This document shows positions 9,259-17,232 of a stretch of 64,000 nt of DNA, piece by piece. Position 1 is the first letter of the stretch, and the number at the start of each line of letters is the position of its first letter. The position numbers and the translations under genes are program-made. This DNA comes from Thalassovita aquimarina (GTDB lineage Bacteria > Pseudomonadota > Alphaproteobacteria > Rhodobacterales > Rhodobacteraceae): positions 1 to 64,000 of the forward strand of contig NZ_JADMKU010000022.1 in assembly GCF_018219815.1 (NCBI RefSeq), written 5' to 3'. Under the pieces are notes generated by a model. That model was not told the DNA's origin, searched no databases, and worked only from the letters and a program-made list of their open reading frames with translations.

Positions 9259-10125
9259 TTAGTTGGTGCAGGGGATCGGGATTTCCATCACCTCGGCGCC
9301 GCGCCGGGTGCGGATGGTGCAGATCTGCTTTTCGATCTCGACCGTTTCGATCGGCGCTTCCTCTTCGATGCCCAGAAGGCTGCGCTGGTCGATCTCGATG
9401 GAATCGGCGACGGTATCGTCTTCGGCCCCGACCAGCGACAGCGACAGGCGCCCGGTCGATTGCGCTTGGGCCAGGGCGGCCACCTGCGCCGGGGTGGCCG
9501 ACACGGTCACCGTGCGGGCGATGGTGGCGGTGGCGCCGTCGTTGCTGGCGGTCTGGTCCACCGCGATCAGCTTGACCGAACTTTCGATCAGCTTGGTGAC
9601 TTCGCGCCTTTCGGCATTGGCGCCGGACAGGCTTTCGCCGGTCCAGTAGACATCGACGCGGTCGTCCGGGCGCAGGAAGCCCGACACGCCGCTGGCGACA
9701 TCGACCTTGATGGCGAAGGCGCGCATGCCACGTTCGAGCCGCGAGGTCAGGCCGGCATCTTCGCCGGGCTTGGTGATTTTCACCGCCATGATCACCTCGT
9801 TCTTCTCGATCGGGCGCAGAACCACGCGGCGCTTGTCGGGGTCCTTGGGATCGGGGAACAGGTCCGCGGCGGTGGAAAACACGCCTGCGGGCAGGGCATA
9901 GGCGGGGTATTTCACCAGCCGTGCATCCTTGGGGGTCAGCGTTTCACCATAGGCCAGCGTGCGGTTGGCAACGGCCACGTCGATCAGCTTCACGCCGCTG
10001 GACTGGGCGTTTTTGGCCTGCGCCAGTTCCGCTTCGAAGCCGGAGATATACTGATTGGCCATATAGACGGCAAAACCGGCAAGGCCCAGGCCCAGAACAA
10101 GGACCAATCCGAAAATAGCACGCAT
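9259..10125 (-). CDS. cpaB: Tad pilus assembly protein CpaB/RcpC
   Basis: A 288-residue periplasmic protein with an N-terminal anchor or signal (MRAIFGLVLVLGLGLAGFAVYMA). It has a SAF-type domain (VAVANRTLAYGETLTPKDARLVKYP) and a C-terminal RcpC domain (GFLRPDDRVDVYWTGES; VTVSATPAQVAALAQAQSTG). CpaB proteins work with the secretin in Flp pilus biogenesis. It lies 119 bases after the fourth pilin-type gene and 207 before cpaC. GGAGA lies immediately ahead of the start. Confidence 0.9.
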   Translation of the reverse strand: MRAIFGLVLVLGLGLAGFAVYMANQYISGFEAELAQAKNAQSSGVKLIDVAVANRTLAYGETLTPKDARLVKYPAYALPAGVFSTAADLFPDPKDPDKRRVVLRPIEKNEVIMAVKITKPGEDAGLTSRLERGMRAFAIKVDVASGVSGFLRPDDRVDVYWTGESLSGANAERREVTKLIESSVKLIAVDQTASNDGATATIARTVTVSATPAQVAALAQAQSTGRLSLSLVGAEDDTVADSIEIDQRSLLGIEEEAPIETVEIEKQICTIRTRRGAEVMEIPIPCTN

Positions 10126-10244
10126 GGCATCTCCTTTCTCAACAGGCGGCGGGAACCTTTCGGGTCTGCCGCGTTTCGGCTTCTGGTCACGCTAGGGGAA
10201 AATTGGGGCGAAATGATGGAGCAAGCGCGTCAGGATGCGGGAAA

Positions 10245-10451
10245 TCAGTTGGTTTCGCTGGCTTGGCTTGACGCGCTCTGCAGTGTGACGTTGGCGGTAT
10301 TGGAAGCGCTTTCGATGGTCGAAAGCACCGGGATGAGCACCACAAGGGAAAGTCCGGCCACAGCCGCGGTCAGGACGACCCGGTCCACCGTCACCGCCCC
10401 GGATTCATCTTCAGGGAACAGTCGGTATTTGCGTATCGAAGCGTTGGTCAT
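10245..10451 (-). CDS. Divergent Flp-type pilin-like protein
   Basis: A 68-residue protein built like the three pilins upstream: a short basic leader ending in Gly18, then AVTVDRVVLTAAVAGL leading into one hydrophobic helix, and a Ser/Asn-rich tail ending in SETN. At the processing site it has Asp at +5 and Arg at +6, where the neighbours have Asp-Trp and classical Flp pilins have Glu-Tyr. The charged residue at +6 and weak similarity beyond the helix suggest a minor pilin or pseudopilin. AGG lies ahead of the start. It sits between pilin 1 and cpaB in the same orientation. Confidence 0.75.
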   Translation of the reverse strand: MTNASIRKYRLFPEDESGAVTVDRVVLTAAVAGLSLVVLIPVLSTIESASNTANVTLQSASSQASETN

Positions 10452-10638
10452 GGTCCTGACCTCTCGGGATTGACGGCGGTTGGAACTTCAGGTTGTAGCG
10501 TTCCAGCGCGTCAATCCTGTGTTCAGGACATGCAATTACAGTGACTTCTTCGATATCTTGGGCGAATGCCGCGAAAGGATGTTCCGAAATCCGCATCACC
10601 TGGATGTTGCGGCCCCCACGAGCACGGACCGTTACGGA

Positions 10639-10833
10639 TCAGTTCGTCGCCGTGGCCGTGCTCATGTCGGACGACAGATCATTGACCAGAGTGTTGGTCG
10701 CGGTGTTGATGCCGCCCGAAACGGTCGCGACGGCGGCGATGCCCAGCCCGACAACGGCGGCGGTCAGCACGACCCAGTCGACGGTCACGGCGCCGTCTTC
10801 GTTTTTGCGGAAGGTCTTGATGAAATTGATCAT
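10639..10833 (-). CDS. Flp-type pilin 1
   Basis: A 64-residue class IVb prepilin: leader MINFIKTFRKNEDG, predicted cleavage after Gly14, then a mature 50-residue protein starting AVTVDW with a single hydrophobic helix and a small polar tail (SSDMSTATATN). It is a paralogue of the two genes upstream but more divergent. The +5/+6 pair is Asp-Trp instead of Glu-Tyr. GGAGAAAGACC stands ahead of the ATG. The leader region upstream is only partly similar to those of pilins 2 and 3, so this looks like an older duplicate. Confidence 0.88.
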   Translation of the reverse strand: MINFIKTFRKNEDGAVTVDWVVLTAAVVGLGIAAVATVSGGINTATNTLVNDLSSDMSTATATN

Positions 10834-11028
10834 GGTCTTTCTCCAGCGGCTTGCATGTTGCGTTCTGAGGCCCGCGCCGGTGACCTTTGCGCGACACTCG
10901 GCGCCCGTCCCGGCAGGGATGTTTTCAGAAGGCGGCTGGATTGGGGCAGGAATGCGGCACGAAAAGGTTATGAACGCGACGTTTCCGTCGTTCTTTTCCT
11001 TTATTCCGGTGCCTGTGTCTGAACGATG

Positions 11029-11057
11029 AAGGCCGCGCCCGTGACAGGCGCGGCCTT
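11029..11057 (-). terminator. Terminator-like hairpin after pilin 2
   Basis: Perfect 9-base arms (GGCCGCGCC at 11031-11039 and GGCGCGGCC at 11047-11055) with a 7-base loop, 26 bases past the pilin 2 stop codon. There is no strong T tract. It resembles the hairpin after pilin 3, and such stems can stabilise abundant pilin mRNA as well as end it. Confidence 0.55.
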
Positions 11058-11082
11058 GGCCGTAACCGAGGTCAGTCCTGAA

Positions 11083-11277
11083 TTAGTTGGTGGTGGTCGC
11101 CGTGGTCATGTCGGTCGACAGGTCGTTGGTCAGCGTGGTGGCTGCGGTGTTGATGCCGCCGGACACGGTGGTCACCGCGGCGATGCCCAGGCCGACAACA
11201 GCGGCAGTCAGCACAACCCAGTCAACAGTCACGGCGCCGTCTTCGTCCTTGCGGAAGTTTTTGATGAATTTGATCAT
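11083..11277 (-). CDS. Flp-type pilin 2
   Basis: A 64-residue prepilin with leader MIKFIKNFRKDEDG, predicted cleavage after Gly14 and mature N-terminus AVTVDWVVLTAAVVGLGIAA. It is nearly identical to pilin 3 over the helix and tail (VSGGINTAATTLTNDLSTDM), differing mainly in the leader and last residues (TTATTTN). The ATG at 11277 has GGAGAGAGACC ahead of it, the same spacing as in pilin 3; a nine-residue longer frame is not needed. The leader sequence upstream is a close copy of the pilin 3 leader. Confidence 0.9.
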   Translation of the reverse strand: MIKFIKNFRKDEDGAVTVDWVVLTAAVVGLGIAAVTTVSGGINTAATTLTNDLSTDMTTATTTN

Positions 11278-11400
11278 GGTCTCTCTCCAGTAGCTCTGTC
11301 TCAAGTGGTCTTTCTCGCTATCCCCGGCGTTGACGTTCCGGCCTCTCTCACTTGCCTGTCTCCGTCGTGGTATGGGTGTAGTAAGCCGTTTGATTGAGGC
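11278..11400 (-). repeat. Duplicated pilin leader/promoter region, copy 1
   Basis: The 5' region of pilin 2 matches that of pilin 3 (11744-11866). It includes a 34-base identical block (11362-11395) and a near-identical stretch next to the ribosome binding site (11278-11316). Conservation outside the coding region suggests a promoter or mRNA leader that is itself under selection, or a very recent duplication. A fainter third version lies upstream of pilin 1 (about 10930-10985). Confidence 0.75.
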
Positions 11401-11474
11401 AGGATTTGGGCGCGAAAAGGATTTGTTAACGACGTTTTGTGGATTCTTTCGGGGAAAACGGGGCGCTTTCGGGC

Positions 11475-11511
11475 TAAAATAAAAGAGGCCGCGCTCATTA
11501 TTGGCGCGGCC
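11475..11511 (-). terminator. Rho-independent terminator after pilin 3
   Basis: 8-base perfect arms GGCCGCGC (11487-11494) and GCGCGGCC (11504-11511) around a 9-base AT-rich loop. On the minus strand a run of T (complement of AAAATAAAA) follows. It should end most transcripts of the promoter-proximal pilin, giving a short abundant pilin mRNA. Confidence 0.75.
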
Positions 11512-11545
11512 CCTTGTTTTAATGTTCTTGCTTGGGCTGGTTTAA

Positions 11546-11743
11546 TTAGCCACCAACCGAGCTGGCAGTGGTCATGTCGGTCGACAGGTCGTTGGTCAGC
11601 GTGGTGGCCGCGGTGTTGATGCCGCCCGACACGGTGGTCACCGCGGCGATGCCCAGGCCGACAACAGCGGCGGTCAGCACAACCCAGTCGACGGTCACGG
11701 CGCCGTCTTCGTCCTTGCGGAAGGTCTTGATGAAGTTGATCAT
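11546..11743 (-). CDS. Flp-type pilin 3 (promoter-proximal)
   Basis: A 65-residue prepilin, first gene of the Tad locus. The leader MINFIKTFRKDEDG is followed by a predicted cut after Gly14 and a 51-residue mature pilin with AVTVDW at its start, a single helix and the tail SSVGG. Compared with classical Flp pilins (Glu+5, Tyr+6) it has Asp+5 and Trp+6. The leader, ribosome site (GGAGAGAGACC) and coding sequence are near copies of those of pilin 2. Being first and followed by its own terminator, it is likely the major pilin. Confidence 0.9.
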   Translation of the reverse strand: MINFIKTFRKDEDGAVTVDWVVLTAAVVGLGIAAVTTVSGGINTAATTLTNDLSTDMTTASSVGG

Positions 11744-12102
11744 GGTCTCTCTCCAGTAGCTCTGTCTCTAGTGGTCTTTCTCTTTCCCCCACCGGCGATG
11801 TTCAGGCCTCTCTCACTTGCCTTCCCCCGTCGTGGTATGGGTGTAGTAAGCCGTTTGATTTGGGCGGGAGTTTGGCGGAATTGTCTAAAAAGGGGATATT
11901 TTTGAAATTTATAACCTAAAGGTTGTGTGGCATTGAAACTAAAGGATAATTTCTTATCAAATGATGCTCACGGCGGGGGGGAACAGGCAAATGTGGCAAT
12001 TTTTAGAAAAATAGGGGCCTGTTTTTCACGTATAACTGGTCCGAAAACCGGATTTCTGCGATACTGCCCGTAACGAAAACAACGAGGCAGAGCAGGGTAG
12101 CC
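11744..12102. promoter_or_regulatory. Divergent regulatory region: pilin 3 and lytic transglycosylase
   Basis: A 359-base gap with no gene. The left part (11744-11866) is the second copy of the duplicated pilin leader. The middle (about 11880-12030) is clearly more AT-rich than the surroundings, as expected for promoters serving both directions. I could not assign -35/-10 elements with confidence. Confidence 0.6.
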
Positions 12103-12921
12103 ATGAAACCGGGCGTCCTTTTATCCTGCGCGATATGCATCGCGGCGGCCGCTGCCCCAGTCCGGGCCGAGGGGCCGCAGCCCTATCCCGATTTTACCTT
12201 CAAACGCGTCAAGCCGCCCAAGCCCGGGCAGAAGCGGATCACGGTGCAGATCGACCCGGCGGAACAGGCGGCTGCGCAGGAGCAGGTTGTCGCGGCCAGC
12301 CAGCCGGTAGCGCCCGCCGCCAAGCCCGAAGGCCGGTTCGGCTGGTTCTGGCAGAGCGTTTCCCCCGAAATCGGGCAGGCCGGCGCGGGGCGGCTGGAGC
12401 CGGCGCTGAACCTGCTGGTCAACCCGCCCGAGGGCCGCGAGGTGGCGACGCCCCGGCTGGACGACCTGTTGCCGATCGTGCGGGCGCAAGGGACGCGCAT
12501 GCTGATCAACACCATCGGCACGCGGGTGTCGCCGGCGCTGGTGCTGGCGGTAATCGCGGTGGAATCAAGCGGCCGGGCCGATGCGGTCAGCGCCGCCGGG
12601 GCCGAGGGGCTGATGCAGTTGATCCCGGCAACGGCAGACCGGTTCGGGGTGGATGACAGCCTCGACGCGGAGGAAAACATCCGCGGCGGGATTGCCTATC
12701 TCGATTGGCTGCTGGGGGAATTCGACGGCGACCCGATCCTGGCGCTGGCGGCCTACAATGCCGGGGAAGGCGCCGTGCGCGACCATGCGGGGGTGCCGCC
12801 GTTCGGCGAAACACGCGATTACGTGCCCAAGGTTCTGGCGGCGTATTCGGTGGCGCGCGGTCTGTGCAAGACGCCCCCGGTCCTGATTTCGGATGGCTGC
12901 GTCTTCACGGCGATGAAGTGA
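12103..12921 (+). CDS. Lytic transglycosylase, SLT domain
   Basis: An exported peptidoglycan lyase. The 272-residue protein has a signal peptide ending around PVRAEG, a proline-rich linker region (about 25-80), and an SLT/goose-lysozyme-like domain from about residue 125. The catalytic glutamate is E154 in AVIAVESSGRADAVS. GAEGLMQLIPATA and ALAAYNAGEGAV complete the family signature. It is divergent from the pilus locus, so it could open the wall for pilus assembly, but many such enzymes are general housekeeping; the link is only positional. It converges on the CoA-transferase genes. Confidence 0.9.
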   Translation: MKPGVLLSCAICIAAAAAPVRAEGPQPYPDFTFKRVKPPKPGQKRITVQIDPAEQAAAQEQVVAASQPVAPAAKPEGRFGWFWQSVSPEIGQAGAGRLEPALNLLVNPPEGREVATPRLDDLLPIVRAQGTRMLINTIGTRVSPALVLAVIAVESSGRADAVSAAGAEGLMQLIPATADRFGVDDSLDAEENIRGGIAYLDWLLGEFDGDPILALAAYNAGEGAVRDHAGVPPFGETRDYVPKVLAAYSVARGLCKTPPVLISDGCVFTAMK

Positions 12922-12947
12922 CGCGCCCGGGCGGGAACCCGGGCGCA
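12922..12947. terminator. Bidirectional terminator
   Basis: Perfect 9-base arms GCGCCCGGG (12923-12931) and CCCGGGCGC (12938-12946) lie between two convergent genes, so the hairpin can serve both strands. T-rich sequence after it is weak. Confidence 0.65.
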
Positions 12948-12954
12948 ATCTTGA

Positions 12955-13578
12955 TCAGACGATGGTGGCCTCGGTGGCGGCGATCATTTCCTCGCGGCTG
13001 ACGCCGGGGGCCAATTCGACGATGTGAAGGCCCTTGTGGGTCACGTCCAGCACGCCAAGGTTGGTGATGATCCGGTCGACCACGGCCTTGCCGGTCAGCG
13101 GCAGGGTGCATTCCTTCAGGATCTTGGAAACGCCGTGCTTGTTGGTGTGGTCCATCACCACCACCACGCGGCCGACGCCGGCGACGAGGTCCATCGCGCC
13201 GCCCATGCCCTTGACCAGCTTGCCGGGGATCATCCAGTTGGCCAGATCGCCCTTTTCGCTGACTTCCATCGCGCCCAGGATCGCCGCCGCGATCTTGCCG
13301 CCGCGGATCATGCCGAAGCTGGTTGCGCTGTCGAAATACGAAGTGCGGCGCAGCTCGGTGATGGTCTGCTTGCCGGCATTGATCAGGTCGGGGTCTTCTT
13401 CGCCCTCATAGGGGAAGGGGCCCATGCCCAGCATGCCGTTTTCCGATTGCAGCGTGATGTCCTTGTCGCCGACATAGTTCGCCACCAGTGTCGGGATGCC
13501 GATGCCGAGGTTCACATACATGCCGTCTTCGAGTTCCTGCGCGGCCCGTTCGGCCATCTGGTTACGATCCCAGGGCAT
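12955..13578 (-). CDS. scoB: 3-oxoacid CoA-transferase subunit B
   Basis: Beta subunit of a two-subunit 3-oxoacid CoA-transferase (typically succinyl-CoA:acetoacetate), used to activate acetoacetate in ketone-body or amino-acid breakdown. The 207-residue protein has the catalytic glutamate E46 in LQSENGMLGMGP and the family stretch GGAMDLVAGVGRVVVVMDHT. The start ATG overlaps the stop codon of subunit A (TAATG), so the two are translationally coupled and made in equal amounts. Succinyl versus another acyl donor cannot be told from sequence alone. Confidence 0.92.
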   Translation of the reverse strand: MPWDRNQMAERAAQELEDGMYVNLGIGIPTLVANYVGDKDITLQSENGMLGMGPFPYEGEEDPDLINAGKQTITELRRTSYFDSATSFGMIRGGKIAAAILGAMEVSEKGDLANWMIPGKLVKGMGGAMDLVAGVGRVVVVMDHTNKHGVSKILKECTLPLTGKAVVDRIITNLGVLDVTHKGLHIVELAPGVSREEMIAATEATIV

Positions 13579-14282
13579 TATGCGTCCTCCTTCTTGCGGG
13601 TGGTGCGCTGTTCGATGCGCTTTTCGTGTTCGCCCTGAACGATGCGGTGCACATAGACGCCGGGCAGGTGGATGTGATCGGGGTCCAGTTCGCCGGGTTC
13701 GACGATTTCCTCGACCTCGACGACGCAGACCTTGCCGCACATCGCCGCCGGCGGATTGAAGTTGCGGGCGGTCTTGCGGAAGATCAGGTTGCCGGTTGTG
13801 TCAGCCTTCCACGCCTTCACGATGGCCAGATCGGCAAAGATGCCTTCTTCCAAGATGTAGGTTTCGCCGTTGAAGTCCTTGTGTTCCTTGCCCTCGGCGA
13901 TCACCGTGCCGACGCCGGTTTTGGTGTAGAAGCCGGGGATGCCCGAACCGCCAGCACGCATCCGTTCGGCCAGCGTGCCCTGCGGGTTGAATTCCAGCTC
14001 CAGCTCACCGCTGAGGTACTGGCGCATGAATTCGGCGTTTTCGCCCACATAGGACGACATCATCTTCTTGACCTGCTTGGTCTGCAGCAGCACGCCCAGA
14101 CCGAAATCGTCGACGCCCGCGTTGTTCGACGCGATGGTCAGATTCTTGGTCCCGGCGTCGCGGATCGCCGCGATCAGCAGTTCGGGAATGCCGCAGAGGC
14201 CGAAGCCGCCCGCCGCGATAAGCATGCCGTCGAACAGGACGCCATCCAGCGCCTCGGCGGCGTTTGCGTAGACTTTTTTCAT
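13578..14282 (-). CDS. scoA: 3-oxoacid CoA-transferase subunit A
   Basis: Alpha subunit of the CoA-transferase, 234 residues. It begins [15 protein letters not shown] and has the glycine-rich motif [10 protein letters not shown] near the N-terminus and [13 protein letters not shown], both typical of the ScoA/AtoD family. The start at 14282 is preceded by GGGAGACATTC; the five-residue longer frame lacks a better site. It lies upstream of and overlapping subunit B. A TTGACA hexamer on the minus strand near 14335-14340 could be its -35 element, but no good -10 was recognised. Confidence 0.92.
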   Translation of the reverse strand: MKKVYANAAEALDGVLFDGMLIAAGGFGLCGIPELLIAAIRDAGTKNLTIASNNAGVDDFGLGVLLQTKQVKKMMSSYVGENAEFMRQYLSGELELEFNPQGTLAERMRAGGSGIPGFYTKTGVGTVIAEGKEHKDFNGETYILEEGIFADLAIVKAWKADTTGNLIFRKTARNFNPPAAMCGKVCVVEVEEIVEPGELDPDHIHLPGVYVHRIVQGEHEKRIEQRTTRKKEDA

Positions 14283-14436
14283 GAATGTCTCCCTCAAAGC
14301 CCTTCACGTCATGAGTGCGGCGGGCAAGGGCGGCTTGTCAATGAAACACCCCTCCGCGCGCGCCTGACGCGTCGCACCGCTTGTATAGAAATTAAGGGGT
14401 TTGGGCCAATACGTAGTAATACGCCTTTGGCGGGGT

Positions 14437-14480
14437 CGCCCGGCACGCGCCGGGCGATGCGGCGGCCGCGCGGCCGCCGC
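14437..14480 (-). terminator. Tandem hairpins after topA
   Basis: Two stable stems follow the topA stop codon. The first is a perfect 22-base GC palindrome (14459-14480, centre 14469/14470). The second has 7-base arms GCCCGGC (14438-14444) and GCCGGGC (14449-14455). No T tract is seen. Together they probably end or protect the topA message. Confidence 0.6.
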
Positions 14481-14487
14481 CCCTTCC

Positions 14488-17079
14488 TTATTCCGAGTCG
14501 GTCTTTTTCTTCGCGGCTGGCTTCTTGGCCGTCGTTTTTTTCGCCGCGGTCTTCTTGGTGGCGGTTTTCTTCGCGGCGGTCTTGCGCGCCGGTTTCTTCT
14601 TGGCGGCCTTTTCATTGGCAATCTCGACCGCCATTTCCAGCGTCACGTCCGTGGGATCGACATCCTTGGGCAGGGTGGCGTTGACCTTTTCCCATTTGAC
14701 GTAGGGCCCGTAACGGCCCTCCATCACGTTGATCGCGCCGCCATCGGGGTGTTCGCCCAGTTCCTTCAGCGGCTTGGCCGCCGCCCGGCCGCGCCCGGGG
14801 CCGTTGGCACGTTTCTCGGCCAGCAGTTCGACCGCCCGGTTCATGCCGATTTCGAAGACGTCGTTGGGATCCTTGAGGTTGGCGTAAACAGGTTTCGCCT
14901 CATCCGGCAACTGGTGCATCAGGTAGGGGCCGAAGCGGCCGAAATTGGAACTGATGGTGCCGCCGTCGGGGTGTTGGCCGATCTCGCGCGGCAGGCTCAG
15001 CAGCGTCAGCGCCTTTTCCAGGTCCATATCGTCCTTGGACCAGCCCCTGGGCAGCGAGGCGCGCGGCGGTTTCTTGTTTTCCGGCGTCGGTTCGCCGCGC
15101 TGAACGTAAGGCCCGAACCTGCCCGCTTTCAGCCAGATCTCGTCCTCGCCATCCATGCCCAGCATGCGTTCGTCGCCATCGGCGCCTTCGCCGGCGATCG
15201 GGCGGGTGTAGTTGCATTCGGGATAGTTGCCACAGCCGACGAAGCCGCCGGTGCGCGAGGTTTTCAGATGCAGCTTCCCGGTACCGCATTTCGGGCAGAT
15301 GCGCGGATCGGACCCGTCTTCGCGTGGCGGATAAAGCTGCGGTGCCAGCGCGTCGTCCAGCACGTCCAGAACTTCGGTGATCCGAAGTTCCGAGGTTTCG
15401 GCGATCGCCGCCGAGAAATCGCGCCAGAATCGGGCCAGAACGTCCTTGTAGTCGCGCTGACCGGCCGACACGTCGTCAAGCTGTTCCTCCAGTTGGGCGG
15501 TGAAATCGTAGCCCACGTATTTACGGAAGAAATTCAGCAGGAAGATGGTGACGATGCGGCCCTTGTCCTCGGGGAACAGGCGGTTCTTGTCCTTGCGGAC
15601 ATATTCGCGGTCCTGGATCGTGGTGATGACGCTGGCATAGGTGGACGGCCTGCCGATCCCGAGTTCTTCCATCTTCTTGACCAGCGTCGCCTCGGTATAG
15701 CGCGGCGGCGGCTGGGTGAAATGCTGTTCCGGGCTGATCGACCGCTTGTCGGCCTTTTCGCCTTCCATGATCTGCGGCAGGCGCTTGTCGTCGTCATCCA
15801 CCACGTCATCGTCGCGGCCTTCTTCGTACACCCGCAGGAAGCCGTCGAACAGAACCACCTGACCGGTGGCGCGCAGGCCGACCTGGCCATCACCGCTGCC
15901 GATGTTGACGGTGGTGCGTTCCAGCCGGGCGGCTTCCATCTGGCACGAAATCGTGCGTTTCCAGATCAGGTCGTAGAGCTTGCGCTGGTCGGCTTCCAGC
16001 TTGGCCAGCTGGCCGGGATCGCGCGACATGTCCGTGGGGCGGATACATTCGTGCGCTTCCTGCGCGTTCTTGGCCTTGTTCTTGTACATGCGGGGGGAGG
16101 AGGGCACGTAATCCTTGCCGTAGCGGCGTTCGATTTCCTCGCGCGTGGCCATCACCGCCTCGGGCGCCATGTCGATACCATCGGTCCGCATATAGGTGAT
16201 GTAGCCCGCTTCATAGAGCCGCTGCGCCGCGTTCATGCATTGCCGCGCGCCCATGCCGAACTTGCGGCTGGCTTCCTGCTGAAGGGTCGAGGTCATGAAC
16301 GGGGCGGAGGGATTGCGGCTGCCCGGTTTCGCCTCGACCGACTGCACCGTCAGATCGCGGCTGGTGATCGCCTGCACCGCCAGTTCCGCCTGGGTTTCGT
16401 TCTCGATCCCGAACTTGTCGAGCTTGTCGCCGCCCAGCACTGTCAGGCGGGCTTCGTATTCCTGGCCGCGCGGGGTGGAAAGGATCACCTTCACCGACCA
16501 GTATTCGCGGGGATTGAACGCCTCGATCTCCATCTCGCGTTCGACGATCAGGCGCAGGCAGACCGATTGCACCCGGCCGGCAGACCGCGCGCCGGGCAGT
16601 TTGCGCCACAGAACGGGGCTGAGGTTGAAGCCGACGAGGTAGTCCAGCGCCCGGCGCGCCAGATAGGCTTCGACCAGGTCGTTATCGACTTCGCGCGGAT
16701 TCTGCATCGCTTCGGTCACCGCCGACTTGGTGATCGCGTTGAATACCACGCGGCTGACCGGCGTGTCCTTCTTGATCGCCCGGCGCTTGCGCAGCGCCTC
16801 TTCAAGGTGCCAGGAAATCGCTTCGCCCTCGCGATCGGGGTCGGTCGCGAGGATCAGTTCGTTGTCGTCTTTCAGCGCGTCGGCGATCGCTTTGACATGC
16901 TTGCGGGAATCGTTGCCGATTTCCCAAGTCATGGCGAAATCGTGCTCGGTATCGACCGATCCGTCCTTGGGCGGCAGGTCACGCACATGGCCGTAGGATG
17001 CCAGAACCGTGTAATCAGACCCCAGGTATTTGTTGATTGTTTTGGCTTTGGCAGGCGATTCTACGACGACAACGGGCAT
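14488..17079 (-). CDS. topA: DNA topoisomerase I (type IA)
   Basis: Relaxes negative supercoils through a tyrosine-linked single-strand break. The 863-residue protein has a TOPRIM domain at the N-terminus (VVVESPAKAKTINKYLG; ATDPDREGEAISWH) and the active-site region YITYMRTDGIDM. One four-cysteine zinc motif is present (CPKCGTGKLHL then CGNYPEC). Three topo C-terminal repeats (GRFGPYVQRG, FGRFGPYLMHQ, GRYGPYVKWE) and a long Lys/Ala tail finish it. The start at 17079 (MPVVVVESPAKAK) matches the family; a longer frame adds 33 unsupported residues. Confidence 0.97.
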   Translation of the reverse strand: MPVVVVESPAKAKTINKYLGSDYTVLASYGHVRDLPPKDGSVDTEHDFAMTWEIGNDSRKHVKAIADALKDDNELILATDPDREGEAISWHLEEALRKRRAIKKDTPVSRVVFNAITKSAVTEAMQNPREVDNDLVEAYLARRALDYLVGFNLSPVLWRKLPGARSAGRVQSVCLRLIVEREMEIEAFNPREYWSVKVILSTPRGQEYEARLTVLGGDKLDKFGIENETQAELAVQAITSRDLTVQSVEAKPGSRNPSAPFMTSTLQQEASRKFGMGARQCMNAAQRLYEAGYITYMRTDGIDMAPEAVMATREEIERRYGKDYVPSSPRMYKNKAKNAQEAHECIRPTDMSRDPGQLAKLEADQRKLYDLIWKRTISCQMEAARLERTTVNIGSGDGQVGLRATGQVVLFDGFLRVYEEGRDDDVVDDDDKRLPQIMEGEKADKRSISPEQHFTQPPPRYTEATLVKKMEELGIGRPSTYASVITTIQDREYVRKDKNRLFPEDKGRIVTIFLLNFFRKYVGYDFTAQLEEQLDDVSAGQRDYKDVLARFWRDFSAAIAETSELRITEVLDVLDDALAPQLYPPREDGSDPRICPKCGTGKLHLKTSRTGGFVGCGNYPECNYTRPIAGEGADGDERMLGMDGEDEIWLKAGRFGPYVQRGEPTPENKKPPRASLPRGWSKDDMDLEKALTLLSLPREIGQHPDGGTISSNFGRFGPYLMHQLPDEAKPVYANLKDPNDVFEIGMNRAVELLAEKRANGPGRGRAAAKPLKELGEHPDGGAINVMEGRYGPYVKWEKVNATLPKDVDPTDVTLEMAVEIANEKAAKKKPARKTAAKKTATKKTAAKKTTAKKPAAKKKTDSE

Positions 17080-17232
17080 GTTCAGGGGTGACCTTTTCGA
17101 AACGGATACGGCACGTTCTATGGCGGCGCAAAATGGGCGCTGCAAGTGGGGATTGTCAATGCGCATGCTCATCGGCAAGCTTTTCGTACCAATGTGTCGC
17201 GGATTTGGGCACGTTGGCCGGAGGGTATTTCG
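17080..17232. promoter_or_regulatory. Divergent region between topA and an exported protein gene
   Basis: About 150 bases between divergently read genes; it must carry at least the topA promoter. No specific site was recognised. Confidence 0.4.

Noticed and set aside
11031-11055. Pilin-locus hairpins as riboswitches
   Set aside because: They lie after stop codons, are simple stems and fit terminators or mRNA stabilisers better.
14401-17091. Long plus-strand reading frame antisense to topA
   Set aside because: It mirrors topA over its whole length, is rich in His/Arg/Gly from high-GC codon complement, and has no domain or ribosome site. Similar long shadows oppose the tad genes (3125-4720), cpaC (7552-9198), tldD/dprA and the SLC13 carrier.
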